NCBI GenBank assembly: GCA_003339415.1
Contig: PDHQ01000122.1
Coordinates: forward strand, 31,534-95,533
Length of the DNA stretch: 64,000 bases
From: Ophiocordyceps camponoti-saundersi (nom. inval.)
Lineage: Eukaryota > Ascomycota > Sordariomycetes > Hypocreales > Ophiocordycipitaceae
Direction of reading: 5' to 3'
Made by a program: the position numbers and the translations under genes. Positions 50,201-63,610 of the stretch are shown piece by piece (the stretch's first letter is position 1; every line of letters begins with the position of its first letter). A model generated the notes under the pieces. The model was not told the DNA's origin. It was given only the letters and a program-made list of their open reading frames with translations, and searched no databases.

Positions 50201-53200
50201 GTTATTTTACCTTTCTAGATAACTAAAAATCTAATATATAGATTTTAACGCCGTATTCTCCTTCGATTTCCGGGATATTAAATATTTTAGAGATATCTAA
50301 CTAATAAGGTTAACTTAAATCTAAGATATTAATAGGAGGTAAGTCGGTATTAGTTTCGTTAGATAATATTATTTAGTCTAAAAGAGAATCTAGCGTTAAA
50401 TATTTATCGGGGTTATCTAAGGAGTCTTTCTTAGTAATTTATTAAGAGATTATAAAAGAAAATTAATCGTTAAAATCTAATATAATACTAACTTTTTCTT
50501 TTCGTTTAAAAAAGATTAGTTTATTACTTAAGTTAAAAATAATTAAATAGAAATAATTATAAATAATTAAACCTAAAAAGAAATAAAAGTTAGGGAAAAA
50601 GATAAGGTTACGATTCTTAGGAGGATTTCTAATTAATACTAAAATTATACTTATTAAAAAAAAAGGGATTATTATTACTAAAGCGGCTATTATATATTTA
50701 TAAGTAGCTAGTCTTTTATAAGTAAAATAGTATTTAATATATATTCCTCCGTAAAGTTAAATCTAAAGCTCTTATCGAGAGTTAAGAATATCGATTTTAT
50801 AAGGGATTAAGAATCCTTATCCTAATAAAACTCCGGTAAGAAGATATTTAATAACTTAAGCGCTAGCTTTAAACTTACTAACGTAAAACTTATTATCGAT
50901 TTTACTAACGATATATAAAGTAAAAGTAGCTTAACTATAAATTAAGGCTAACCTAATATTATTTAAGCTTTAAATTATTATTAGATTATAATTAACGTTA
51001 TCGAACTTATTAAGTAAGTCCTTTCTAATAAGGGATTTATTTACTCTAATATTAATATATATTTTTATAGCGTTAGATAGTCTATTTTTACCGAATACTA
51101 AAATCTTCGTATAAGAAAAATAGAAAACTTATTTTAAAGGAAAATTAATTATCTAAGGAGTAACTTTAATAATAAAAAGGTTTTTAGGGAGGAGGTTTTT
51201 AATAGTATTAAGAGGTTTTATCTTATATTTCTTAAGATCCGAAATAAGATAATATAAGTTATTAGCTAATTACTTATTCTTTTTAGCTTTAAATAATTTA
51301 AATAAGTTAGTTTTATTATCTAAATTATATTCTAAGATATTAAGGATTATATTATATATCTTAGAAGATATTATAAAAACTTCGTTAGTATTAGGATCTT
51401 ATTTAGTAAGTTTATAAGTAAGATTAATAAGGATAAGATTACTTTTTAAGCTTTCTCCGTTTTTTTTTAAGAAAAGCTATTTTATTTTTACTTTAAACTT
51501 AATATTCTTATTAAAAAGTTTCTAAGTATTATCTATTAGCTTTCTAAGGAAATCGTTTAGTTTATAATTTAGTTAGTAGTTTAGATTTCGTAAAGATTTC
51601 TCCTCGGAATTATTTACCTTACGTTTACGTTAAGGTAACCTATTTAAAGCTATATACTAAATAACGTTATTTTATAAATTACCCTAAGTTTTTTTAATTA
51701 GCTTAGTTTAAAAGTTTAGAATAAGTTATTCGTATTTATATACTTAATTATCTAAGGTATCTTCGCCGGTTAGCTATCGGAAAGTTTCTTAGAGTAAGAT
51801 ATTAAGTTAAGAGAAGATAATTATTAGTATAAATTATTTAGGATAAAGAGCTACTTAAGCTATTCTTTTTATTTTAAATATTTATAATTAGAAATCCTTT
51901 CCGGTAAGTATATCTTAAGATATAAAGCTTTATTTTTATATAGTAAGAGCGGTAATATTAAGTTAAATAGTAAACTTTTTCTAAAAGGCTTTTACCTATC
52001 CTTAAATTCCGAGATTAGGAAAAGTAAGTTCTAATTTAATCTAAGGGTTTAAATCTCTAAAATATTATTTTATAATATATTCTCTAAAAAGAGAGGGAAT
52101 AAGTTATACGAGTTTATCTATATAATCCTTACTTTAAGTAATAACCTATTTTAAAGCGTTTATAAATTAGTTAATACTCTAGTAAATAATAATTCGATTA
52201 GTTTCTTTAATCTAATCGAAGGTAATATTAAAAATATTAATAAGCTTAAATTATTTAATATTTTTAGCTTATAACTTAACTTATTATTTAAATAGTTTCT
52301 ATAAATTTAATTAATTATATAATTATAGATTATTTTCTAAGTTAATATATCTAAGGTAATTTAGATTCTAAGGTATAATATTATAAGAGTAAAGTATATT
52401 ATTAACTATCTATACTATTTTTTCCTTTTCCGCGGAAGGTAGAGGAGGTTTTCCGGAATTAAACGATATTATAGAAGGATCTAAAAAATATTACCTTTTT
52501 AAGGTATTCTTCCTTAGGGTAGATAGTTCTCCTTTTAAAAAGGATTCTTATAGCGTAAAGGTTTTCTTACCTTTATCCTAAGAGGAGGTTTCCTCCTTAC
52601 TTTCTTCTTAAAAAGGGACTTAGGTATTTTCCTTATTTTTTTCCGGTAAAATAGGCGGCTTACCTTTTCCTTCGGTATTACTTATAATTCGAAAGTATTC
52701 TTAAATAAGGGGTAGCTAGTTTTCTAAGGGAATTCTAAATAAGTAAGGGATACTATTAGATATATACCTTAGTTAATTTACTTATTTAAATAGTTAATTA
52801 TAATCTATTATAATATTTAGATTAGTTAGGAAAAGTTTAATTATAGTAAGTAACTTAGTTTCTTAGGGATTATCCTAATATAGTAAATATTTTCTAATAA
52901 GCTTTATTTCCCCGTATTATAAAGGAGGAAATTTACCTTTAAAGGGGTAAGGTTTTTTTACTATTTTATAAATATTAAAAATATAAGCTTTTTCTTTCTT
53001 AGCTATAATTTCTTTTTTAATTACTTTAAGGAGTTTAAGGGTAAAGAAATAGTATATAGCTAAGGTTAAGTAATAAATATAGTAAAGCTTTTTTCTAAGC
53101 TAAAAATCTACGCTTATAAAGTTTTATTAGTAAAAAACGTTTTAGGTTTAACTTACTACCTTAATAGCTAGAGATCTATAAGTTAGTAAAATATAAAATT

Positions 53201-53212
53201 ACTATTAGTTAA

Positions 53213-53813
53213 TATACGCTTATATATATAATCTACTAATAGTTATATATACTAAGCTAGCTATTAAATATAATATATAAGAAAAGGAGATAGGCTAGCT
53301 ACTAATTATAAGATTATAGAATAGCTATTATAAAAGGTATAAGTATAGGTAAAAATCTTTTAAAAATTAAAATAGTAATTATAAAAGAATTTAAATTATT
53401 ACCTAAAGGAATATTAGGCTAATTATATAGCTAAAAGCTTAAGGAAGATTTCCTAATATAATCTTAAAAGTATTTACCTAAGGGGATTTTACGGTAATTT
53501 CCGAGTATATTAGTAAAATAGAGATTTCCTAGTACGCGGTAATTTCCTAATATATAGGGATTTCCTAGTAAAATCTAGAGATTTCTAAAAGTATATTTTA
53601 ATACTAAATCCTACTAGAAATCTTAGTAAAATCCTAAGAGTTATTATAAAGAAATCCTAAGAGGAAATTTTAGTAATTTCCTAAGCGTAAAGGTAATAAA
53701 GTTTCTAAGGGAAATCTAAGTAAAATCCTAAGGCGGGAAATTCTAGGAAATCCTAGGGAAATATTATAAGAGGTTAGGCGATTTATAGGGGTGTTATTAC
53801 ACGTCCTATATTA
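53213..53813 (-). repeat. Gypsy LTR, right copy (5' LTR)
   Basis: 601 bp, partner of 43627-44227. A few GC-richer remnants survive here and not in the left copy (for example GTTATTACACGTCC near 53,792), showing the two LTRs were mutated independently. Confidence 0.88.
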
Positions 53814-54200
53814 TTTATTAAGATTACTAATTTAATAATAGCTTACTTATGCTAGTAAAAGTAACCCTCCCTTTTTTATATACTTTTAAGCCTTAAGTTA
53901 CTAATTTATAAGAATAATTTCCTAATTAGAAAAGCTTCCTAAATAGAAAAGCTTTATAAAAAGGTATATATTTAAGTATATATTATATATATAAGGGGTA
54001 TATAGCTATATATTAAGAGGTTAAAAAATATATATCGAGGCCTTAAAAGGGTATATATTAGCTTATATAAATAGTATATACTACTACTCTCCTTATCTTT
54101 CCTTATCTTATCCTTTTTTCCTTATCTTTCCTTATCTTATCCTTTTTTCCTTATCTTTCCTTATATTATATAGTATTATTATAGCTAATAGCTATTTCCT
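53814..54200. other. AT-rich spacer, unassigned
   Basis: Between the gypsy 5' LTR and LINE-B. It contains a CCTTATCTTTCCTTATCTTAT pyrimidine repeat at about 54,080-54,165. No coding motif. Confidence 0.5.
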
Positions 54201-57200
54201 TTATACGCGTTATATATCTTACTTAGCCCTAAGCTAGCCGCGGTCTTACCGCGCTACGGGGGGTTTTACCTCTTATAAAAAAGTTTTTCTTACCCGATAT
54301 ATTATCGAGGTTCTAGTAGCTTCTATAGCTACTAGCGTAATAATATAATAATAATAATATAATATTACTATTAACTTTTATAACCTATTTATAGAAATTT
54401 TTTAAATTTTAATAAATCTTATTTTAAAGTTTATATATAAAAAACTTATTAAAATAATCTTTATATAAGATCCTCGCCTTATATAAGGTATCCTTAATAT
54501 AGCGTTTATTAAGCTTTAATAGCGTTAATAAGTCTCTAAGAACTTATCTAGCTTATTTATTATTATCTCCCGCGCTATTTAAAAGTTAGTTAAAGCTACC
54601 TTTTATAAGGTAATAAGTAAGAAGTTAAACTCCGCCTTTAAAGCTTTAACTTCAGCTAGCGTAATCGCAAACTCCGCCCTAAACTCCGCCCCTTTTATAG
54701 CGCCCCTTAGGCCTTATATAACTAATTTTAGCGAGAATAAAAAAGAAGGTATTTATATTAGTAAAAGATATTTTAATAATTAATAAAATTCTAACGCTTA
54801 TTTCTTAAAAAATTATCTAAAAAGTTAATAAAGCTATAAGCTATTTTATAATAATTACTATACGCTAATTTTCTAATAGTAATTTTATTATTATATTTAA
54901 TTTAAAATATAAAAATTTTATTTTTAAGGATAAATAAGTAGCTTAGGCTTTTAAAGCGGAGGCTAAGTATATATATTAAACTTATATTATTATTATTAAA
55001 AGTATTTAAACTTTAATAGCTAACTATAATTATAATACGCTACTTAATATTATTAGGAAAGTAAATAAAGTTAATATAATCTAAGTAAAATATTTTAACT
55101 TTAGTATACTACTAATAAAAAAGCTTTATAAATATATTTTATTATAAGCTTAGATAGCGTAAAGAATATAAATAAGCTTTACTTAAATAAAGTTATTATA
55201 AATATAAAGATAATTTATTATAAATTTTATAAGGACTTCGCATACTTTAAATAATATTATAAATATTTCTAATTTAAGTATATCGCTAAGTATTATTAGG
55301 AGCCCCCTTAATATAAATATTATATAGCTATTTTATATAATAATAAAAAAACTACCTTATATAAAAAGGAGAAAAACCCCGCTATTATATTTTATATAAA
55401 AGTATATATTTTATATAATTAAAAGACTACTTAAAGTTCCGGAAATAGTAAAGCTATATTAAGTTTAGCTTCCTTAATAAACCTCGCCTTTTCTAATTAT
55501 TATAATCCGCTTAACTTTTAGCCCTTACTTAGCGGTAACTTTATAAAAATAGTAAAAGCTTTATTATAGTTTTTTTTAAAAAGCGAGTATATTATAAATC
55601 CCTTAAAAATAAACTTTAGTAATTTTTTTATAATACGCTACTTACTTAAGTCTTCCTAAAAGGCTCCTAACTTAATAATACTTATAAAGGCTATAAGTTA
55701 TAAAATAAACTCTATAACTTATAACTAGCTTTATAATAATCTTAAGTAAAGTTTATATTAATAAACTTTATATAATTAAAATAATTATAAATAACTACTT
55801 TTAATACTTAGTTCTTATAAAAATTATAACCTTATTATAAAATATATAAAAAATTAACTACCTTATTTAGCTTATTTTATTTAGTAAAAAAAGCTATAAT
55901 ATTATTATTATATAAGAATTCTAGCTTAATATATATAATTACCCTCCGCTTTCTAAATTTACTTTTTATTACCTTATTTAAAATAAAAATAAAGCTTTTT
56001 TTATATATATAAATAATATAAAATAAGTAATTAGGACCTTATTATAAGGCTTAACTTTACTAAAGTTTCTTTTTATAATAAGCTTTAAGTATTTATTATT
56101 TACTCCCCGCTACTTAGAATATATATTAAACCTCTCTTATACTTATTACCTCCTCCTCCCTCCTTATACTCCGCCTCCGCCTCCGCTCCGTTAGTTATTT
56201 TTAGTAACTTTAACGTTTATTACCCCTCTTAAGACTTTTATAAATATACCTCCCCTTTTTTTATAAAGCTTCTTTTTATTTTTTACTAAGTCCGCTTTAA
56301 ACTTTTTACCTTTTTTTATAAAATTACCTAAAAAGTATATAAGCAAAAAGCTAATATTATTAACTTAATTTAAAATATATTTAATTATTTCCTTATATAT
56401 TTTAGCTTAGATTTTAATTTTCTTAGCTTTAATTATATCTTTTAGTTTATATTATTTATTACCTCCCCTTTTTTAAATTTTACCTTAATATTATATTAGA
56501 AATATTATAATTTTAATATTTTATAAATAGAAATAAAAAACTACTTTTTATTTTCCGCTATTTAAGTAAAGTTTATAATAAATATTAAAAAATTAATAAT
56601 ATAATTATATAAATAATTAAATATTATAGCTAACTTAATAATTTTAAAATTACTTTAATAATATAGTTTTTACTTATATTTATAATAAATCTTAAAAGTT
56701 ATTTTTATAATTTAAAATATATAATATACTAAGTAATATTAGCGGGTATAGCTAGATTTTAATTATTAATAAGTATATTAAAACGCTATAATATAATAAA
56801 AATCTTTTATTAGAAAAATAAAAAAAGATAATTAAAGGTAATTTTTCGCTTTTATAAATAATAACTTTAATATTATATAGTTTATAACTTAGTAAGTAAG
56901 ATTTTATAGCTAAGCTTTTTTAAAGCTTATATATACTTTTTCTTTTTAATAAAATCTAAACTTTACTTTTTAATTATCTTTCTTTAAAAAGTTAAAGTTT
57001 TTAGCTTATAAGTTTTTTCCTTATCTCTTAGAAAATACCCCGCACTTTCCTATCTCTAACTCCTTCCCCTTAATAAATATTCTTTTTTAAGTTATTAAAA
57101 ATAAAATCCGCTTTACTATTTCTAATATTATATTATAGAAATCCGCTAAGCTTAATAATATCCTTATTAGCTTTTTAAAAAATTATAAATAAGTTAATAA

Positions 57201-58900
57201 CCCCTTATAATAATTTTAATTAAGCTTTTTTAAAAATATATTATTTATAGATATTTTCCTATTTAATATTAAACTTTTAATATTATAATTTTTTAAAAAG
57301 CGGGAAAAAGCTTAAAAGTTTATTAAACTTTAAGCGGCTACTACCTTATCTCTCTTTTTAATATTATAAATAAGATTTTTAAAATTATAATTATAAAAAA
57401 GATATTTTATACGGCGGAGTTTATAAGAATCTTATTATAAAGTTAAATAAGTAACTAATTAAACTAGTTTACTAATAGCGCTTTACTCTTTTTAATAAAA
57501 TATATTTATATTACTTAAAACTTTTAAGGCTTTATTTCCTTTTTAATATTAAATATAATAAGTATTTTTAATTATATTTTATACTCTAAGCTAATAAAAA
57601 TCCTTAACTTTTTTAGCTTCCTTAAATAAATTATAGCTTTCCTCCGCTTTTATTTTTTTAATTATACCTCTTACTTAAAAATTAATAATAAATTATTAAA
57701 CCTTTTCCTTATTTTTACTAAAGCCCCTTAAGGCTCCTCGCTATTTCTAATACTATTTATTCTATATATCTTATTTTTCTATAAGCGCTTAAAATAAGTA
57801 ACTAATATATTTATTATTAAATTTATAGATAATATTAATATTCTTAATATTAAGCGTACCTCCGCTTAGGTCCGCTACTAGCTTAAATAAGCTTAAAGTA
57901 TTTACTATAATTAGGTAATAAAATATAAAATAACTTTTTAGCTATTTAAAAATAAGCTTTTTTATTTTACGAAAGCCTGCTTTATTAATATAACTTTACT
58001 AATTCTTAATAAAAATACTATTTAACTTATATAAAAAGTATATATATTTAAGGTTTAAATTTATTATAAACTTTAGTAAAAGCTTTACCTCCGCCGCCTT
58101 ATAAAAAAGCTTATTTATTAATAGCTAGCCTTAACTAAGCTTATTTTATTTACTTAAAGCTTCTTATTTCTTTAAGTAAGGGAAATTTATACTAAGGTTA
58201 TTAAGTTTATAATTACTTTTAGCGCTATAATTTACTCCGCTTTAACCCCGCTAAGTAAGGAACTTAAGAGCCTTATTTTTTAATAGCTAGCTATAACTTA
58301 ATCTAAATATTTTTATATTATTTTTAAAGTATACTAAGTAACCTTTTTTTACTATATTAAGTTTAAAACTTTTATCCTCTTTATTAATATTTATTTATCT
58401 TACCGCGCCGCTTATAATTATTAACTTTTTTATAATAAAAAACTTATAGCTTATCTTTACTTTATTTTTAAAAGAATCTCTATATACCTCTACTAATAAT
58501 ATAAAAATTAGCCCCGCTTTGCTTATATTCCTCTTAAATCCCTCTAATCTTTTTTTATTATTTAAGTATAGATTTTAGATATCTCCTCCTAATCCCTAAA
58601 GATTCTAAAAGCTTATTTTTATAAAAAAAAATAACTTTGCTAAAATTTTAAGAAAAGAAGGCTCTAAAAATATAGCTAATTCTTTAAATACTTTATTAAT
58701 AAACCGCTCTAACTAAAACTTAATAACGCTTTATAAATTTATTAAAGCTTTTTAAAATTTATAAGTAGCGCCTTAACTTAGCTTTATAATAGTAAAATTA
58801 ACCTTAATAAGTTTTTTTATATTTATAATATTCTTATAATTATAACCCTTTATTACCTTTATAATAATAAAAAAAATAAGATAATAGCTTACTTTATTTT
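54200..58900 (+). mobile_element. RIP-degraded Tad1-like LINE, plus strand (LINE-B)
   Basis: The architecture is like LINE-A. A CCHC knuckle of C-X2-C-X4-H-X4-C spacing lies at 55255-55296, with Cys/His codons now TAT. An RT segment with GSSLFLILFILYIL appears near 57,740. The catalytic block at 57822-57833 reads F-I-D-N (F-A/V-D-D expected), followed by INIL, as in Tad-clade LINEs. Frames are full of stops. Borders are estimates from composition and motif distance. Confidence 0.6.
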
Positions 58901-61074
58901 ATATTATAAATTAATTACTTATAAAAAAATGCTCTTATTAATACTTTTTATAAGTTTAATTTAAAACTATAAGGATTTTAATAAAGCTTTTAGCTATAAA
59001 GCTATTATAAGCCCTTTTATTTTATAATTTATTTATTTATAATACTTTTATTAATTTAACTTTTTTTATTATTTTATAATACTTAAGTATACTAAAATAC
59101 TTAAATATAAAGTTTAAATATAAGGGATAGTTTTTAGTATTTTTATTATATAATTATTATTATTTATTTACTTTATATTTTATTTTTAACTTTATTTTTT
59201 AATTTACTTAGCTTTACTTAGCTTACTTACTTTTTTTCCGCCCCCGCTTTTTACTTTATCCTCCGCGCCTAATTACGCTTTTAATTTTTATAAGCTTATT
59301 TTCTAAGTTATTATTATTACTCTTTACTATATATTTTAACGCTGCTAATATAAACTTTACGGAAAGGGATTTAAATACTTAAATAAAATCTAGTTTTAGC
59401 TTTAGCTTTTTTATAGCTTTTATTACCTCTACTTTTATTAACTCCTTCTCCGCCCCTACCCCTACCTTTTTTATTATATTCTTAGCTATTTTCGCGCCTC
59501 TAACCCCTTTTACCTTACTAGCTATCTCCGCCTTACTTATTTCCTCTTTTACTTTATTTACTTTTTTATCCCCCTTAACTATTATTTACTTTAACTTACT
59601 CCCTAATATTAATATAATAAAGATAAGCGATAAAGCTATTACCTTTTTATTTATTTTTAGCTTTATTTTTAATAATAGCTTTATTAAGAAGTTAAGTATA
59701 TAATTAAGCTTAAATATATTACTTAATATATATCTTAATTAATTTATTTTAATATTATTTATAATTTATTAACTAATATTATATTTTTTTATAGATTTTA
59801 TATAATATTTAAGCTTAAGTATTATTAATATTATTAAAATAAAATAAAATTTTTATTATAAATTTTAATAATATAATTTTATATAGCTAAGTAATTACTT
59901 ACTTAGTAATTATTATAGCTCTTATTACCGCTACTATTATTACTATTATTATTATTATTATTATTATTATAAACTTTATAGCCGCTATTATTATTATTAT
60001 AAGCTCCCTTACCCTTACCGCCTCTAACTCCGCTATTACTTTTACTACCGCTTTTAGCCTTAAGTTTATTATTATTATTATTTTTACCTCTAATTTAGCG
60101 GGAGTATTCGTCTCTATTATTATTATTATCGCTATTATTACTACTATTATCTTTACCGCCGCCTTTTTTACCGCTCCGCCCCTTACTCCGCTTACCCTAA
60201 TAATTATCTTATTACCCGCGGCGAGTATTTTAAAATATAATAAGATTAATATATATAACTTATAAAAAGGAGGATTAGTAATTATAGCTATAAAAAAGGT
60301 AAATAAAGTAGCTATTAAAGCGGCCGCTTTTACTAAAATATTAGCTTTAGTTAATATTATTATTATTATAAGTTAAAGCTTTAACGCTTTATTTTACCTT
60401 TAAGTATAATATAAGTTAGCTTAAAGTTATTTTTATTATCTATTATTAGCTAGCTTTAAACTTCGCGTTACTCCGCTTTATTTTATATTTACTTATAAGC
60501 TACTTAATTATCCTCCTTTACTAATATATTTAGCTACTTTTATAATCGCTATATATAATTTATTTAAATAAATTTATAACTTAGTTAATACCTAAATTTT
60601 AATTTTAATTTTAATTTTATTTTAAGCTTTACTTATTTTATAATATTTATATTAAGCTTTTATATAATTATAATAACTAGCTAACTAAGGGCTTATATAC
60701 TTTATTAGCTTTACATATAGTTATATAATATAATATTACTTACTTTATTATTTTTAATATAAAACCTTATATTTAGCTAATTAAGCTATATATATAATAT
60801 AAAAAAAGTTATAAGGCTTTTTATAAATAATTTTAAATATTATAATATATTATTTTATTAATATATAATTATATAATTACTATTACTATTTTTTATTATA
60901 AAAGTTAAAAGAAGGGGAAAGGTTAAAAAAAGAGGTTAAAAATATACTTTTTTTTTAAAAATAATAAAAAGAAGAAAAAGAAAAAAAAGAAAGTAAAAAA
61001 GAAAAAAATATACCCCCCCCCTTTTAATTACTAATAGATAATAAAGCGGCTACCCCGCTACTTTACCTTACCCC

Positions 61075-61205
61075 CCCTCGGATTTTCCTTCCTTTACCCC
61101 GCGCTATACCGCCTCGCCTTATATCGCCCTATACCGCCCCGTACCGCCCCGCGCTATACTATACCGCCCCGCTCCTCCGCCCTATACTTTATAGACTTTC
61201 CTTTT
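61075..61205. repeat. C-rich imperfect tandem (CTATACCGCCCCG-like)
   Basis: Several loosely repeated TATACCGCC / GTACCGCCCCG words make a GC-rich island of about 130 bp in otherwise AT-only DNA. Confidence 0.7.
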
Positions 61206-61442
61206 TTCCGCACTCCCCTCCTTACCTTACTTTTCTTATATTATTTAAAATTACTTTTAAATAATAAGCTTATTATATTATACTACCGCTAGCTATAATT
61301 ATATTTTTATATAAGCGTATAATAAGCTTTCTTTTTATCGTTAGGAGGTTTTATTTTATTTTAAGGGATTTTTCTTACTTAATATATTATAAAAGCTTTA
61401 GATATTATAAAAGCTTTTAATATATAAATAATAATAAGTAAT

Positions 61443-62562
61443 AATATAATTATATATAAAAAAATATTATTTTAAAATTTAATAAAGTTTTTTAATAATT
61501 ATTATTAATAATATAATAAATATAAATTAAATTTATAATAAAAATATAATAATATAATAATAATAATTTATATAGTAATATACTTTATATAGCTTAAAAC
61601 TATCTTATATATATTTTAAAAAAGGGAAAAACTAAAAAATTTAAAATAAAACCCTCCTTTTAAACGTTACTTTAGCTTTAAGCTAAACCCCGCCTATACT
61701 TAGTATTTTATATATTTAATAAGTTAGGTATTAATAATAACTAGTAATTTAAAAGCTAATATTTCCCTTAAAATAAACTCTATAATAATAAGAGTATATA
61801 TAAACTAAGTTTAATATAAAATTTATATAGCTTATTTATCCTCTTAGCTATTATTATTACTATAAACTAAATTTTTATATTTAATTAAAATAGCTTTAAT
61901 AATTTAATTTATTAAAGCCTTATTAATATAGCTTAAGTATATATAAAAGCTTTACTATTTTATAATAAACCTTATAATAGCTAATTCTAAAAAATAGCTA
62001 AATTATTATAATAAAGCTATAGATAAGTATAAAGTTAAAGTTAAAAAAAGGAATATTATTATATTCGCTTTTTAATATTTTTACTTTAACTATTATTAAT
62101 TTCCGGTTAGTGCTAAAAAAGGAAAAAGGGTAATATATATAAAGCTTTAGTTATAAACTTTTAAAATTAAGTAATATATATATTTTTCGCTTAATTTTAT
62201 ATCGCTCTTATTTTAAAGTAAAGTTAATTTTACTTAAAGTAAAATTTTTAATAAAAAAATAATAATATAATCTTTTCTTATAAGTTATAAAATAAGCGAA
62301 CTCGCTTTTTATATATAAAATAGTAAAATATTTATTATATTATACCTTTACTATATAATATTTAGTAATATATCTAAATTAATAATATTTAAAATATTAC
62401 TAAGGTTAGATTTTTAATATATATAATTTAGCGTTAAAGATTTTTATTTATATTATTATATTTTTAATATAAATTTAATTTATATTTACTACGCTATTAA
62501 TAATAATTATTAAGAAACTCCGCTAAGTTTTAAAATAATATCTTTTTATATATAATTATATT
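61443..62562. repeat. Inverted repeat, ~120-bp arms
   Basis: About 61,443-61,565 matches the reverse complement of about 62,443-62,562, including TTTCTTAATAATTATTATTA-like and AAATATAAATTAAATTTATA segments. The spacer is about 880 bp. The arm ends are approximate because the sequence is AT-rich. Confidence 0.6.
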
Positions 62563-62820
62563 ACTAAAACCTTATTTAATAACTTAATTTTTTTTTAAAA
62601 AGCTTCTTTATTATCTTATTATAAGGCTTATATTAGTACTTTTTTTATAATAAAAATATAATTTCTACTAATTAAGTATACCTTTTTTCTAAAAGTAATA
62701 TAAAGCTATTTTAAATCGGACTAAAGCTAATAAATAATATCTTAAAATATTATTATAATATCGCTATTAAGTAATTTCCTTATTATAAAAGCTTAGCTTT
62801 ACTTATAAAGTTTATAGTTA
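62545..62820 (-). repeat. Dispersed repeat, copy 2 (inverted relative to 36.98-37.27 kb)
   Basis: Matches 36,985-37,270 on the opposite strand. It adjoins the right arm of the inverted repeat, so the arms are probably part of the same repeat family. Confidence 0.65.
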
Positions 62821-63429
62821 TAAAAGTCCTATACTCCTTAATATCTATAAAAAGCTAACTTTATTAATATAGAATAACTTAAGAGGTTTTAAGGTATATA
62901 TAATATACGTACTTAAGGTTATAGTTTATATATAGCCCGCGCCTATCTCGCGCGTAGCGTTAACTAATTATATATACCTATATATACCCCGCGCTTATTA
63001 TATATATAAACTTAACTAAGCACCCCTTACGTAACTTAGCTATTTAAGCGTAGCCCGAAACCCTTATATACTTTATTGCTCTAAGAAAAGAGTATTTCCT
63101 ACCGCGGTATATATATATATAAGGTATAAGTTAAAATACCCCTTATATAGAAAATTTTTCTTCCTTCTTTTTTTTTCTCCTTAGGCTAGTTATATTATTT
63201 TCCCTTACTAAGTAAATATTTCCCTAAGCCTTATATTCTATTACTCCGCTATTATATTCTTATAGTTTTTTTTTCTATTATTATTATTATTTAAGCTTTT
63301 TATAGCTATTTATTCTTTTTTATTTTTTATTTATTATTATTATTTTTTAAGCTCTCTATATTTATTAAGTTATTATATTACCGCCTTAATATATTATTTA
63401 GTTAGCTATAGTTAGGGTTTAAAATTAAT

Positions 63430-63610
63430 TAGTGACTTTTTAGTCTTTTTTTAGTTAGTCCAGACTAACTAACTAAAGTCCTTATTTTTAGGGACTAAAA
63501 AAAGTCCTAACTAACTAAAGTCCTTATAGTAACTAATTTTAGTTAGTTACTTTTAGTCTTTAGTTAGTTAGTAACTAACTAAAGACTAAAAAATTAGTTA
63601 CTAGCGTGAA
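63430..63610. repeat. AGTTAGT/ACTAACT palindrome cluster
   Basis: A dense set of AGTTAGTT, GACTAACT and AAAGTCC words in both orientations. The core, 63551-63591, is a perfect palindrome: two 20-nt arms around a single G at 63571. Such fold-back ends occur at MITE or foldback-element termini, but no mate was seen. Confidence 0.9.

Larger units (their letters stand above)
43627..53813 (-). mobile_element. RIP-degraded Ty3/gypsy LTR retrotransposon, 10.2 kb
   Basis: Two 601-bp LTRs bound the element. Around 49.4-49.9 kb the minus strand gives a readable gypsy reverse transcriptase with few stops. It includes YKNSPTYIKRFIDYILR, the catalytic block at 49632-49643 now Y-I-N-D (YIDD expected), IVIF, and NLSLSAFK. 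Downstream, with stops, is the connection segment like GWxRxxIPYFAQ...PLQxxKT. This matches the fungal gypsy group with YIDDIVIFS. Gag/protease should lie at 50-53 kb and integrase at 44.3-48.5 kb; neither was resolved. The internal length of nearly 9 kb is long for gypsy and may include extra sequence or a nested insertion. A purine-rich tract fills 46,790-47,010. Target duplications could not be fixed in AT-rich flanks. Confidence 0.82.

Noticed and set aside
61443..62562. Centromere or telomere interpretation of the AT-rich right arm
   Set aside because: AT-rich RIP blocks do form fungal centromeres, but 29 kb with readable LINE and gypsy parts is equally an ordinary transposon cluster; no telomere repeat is present.
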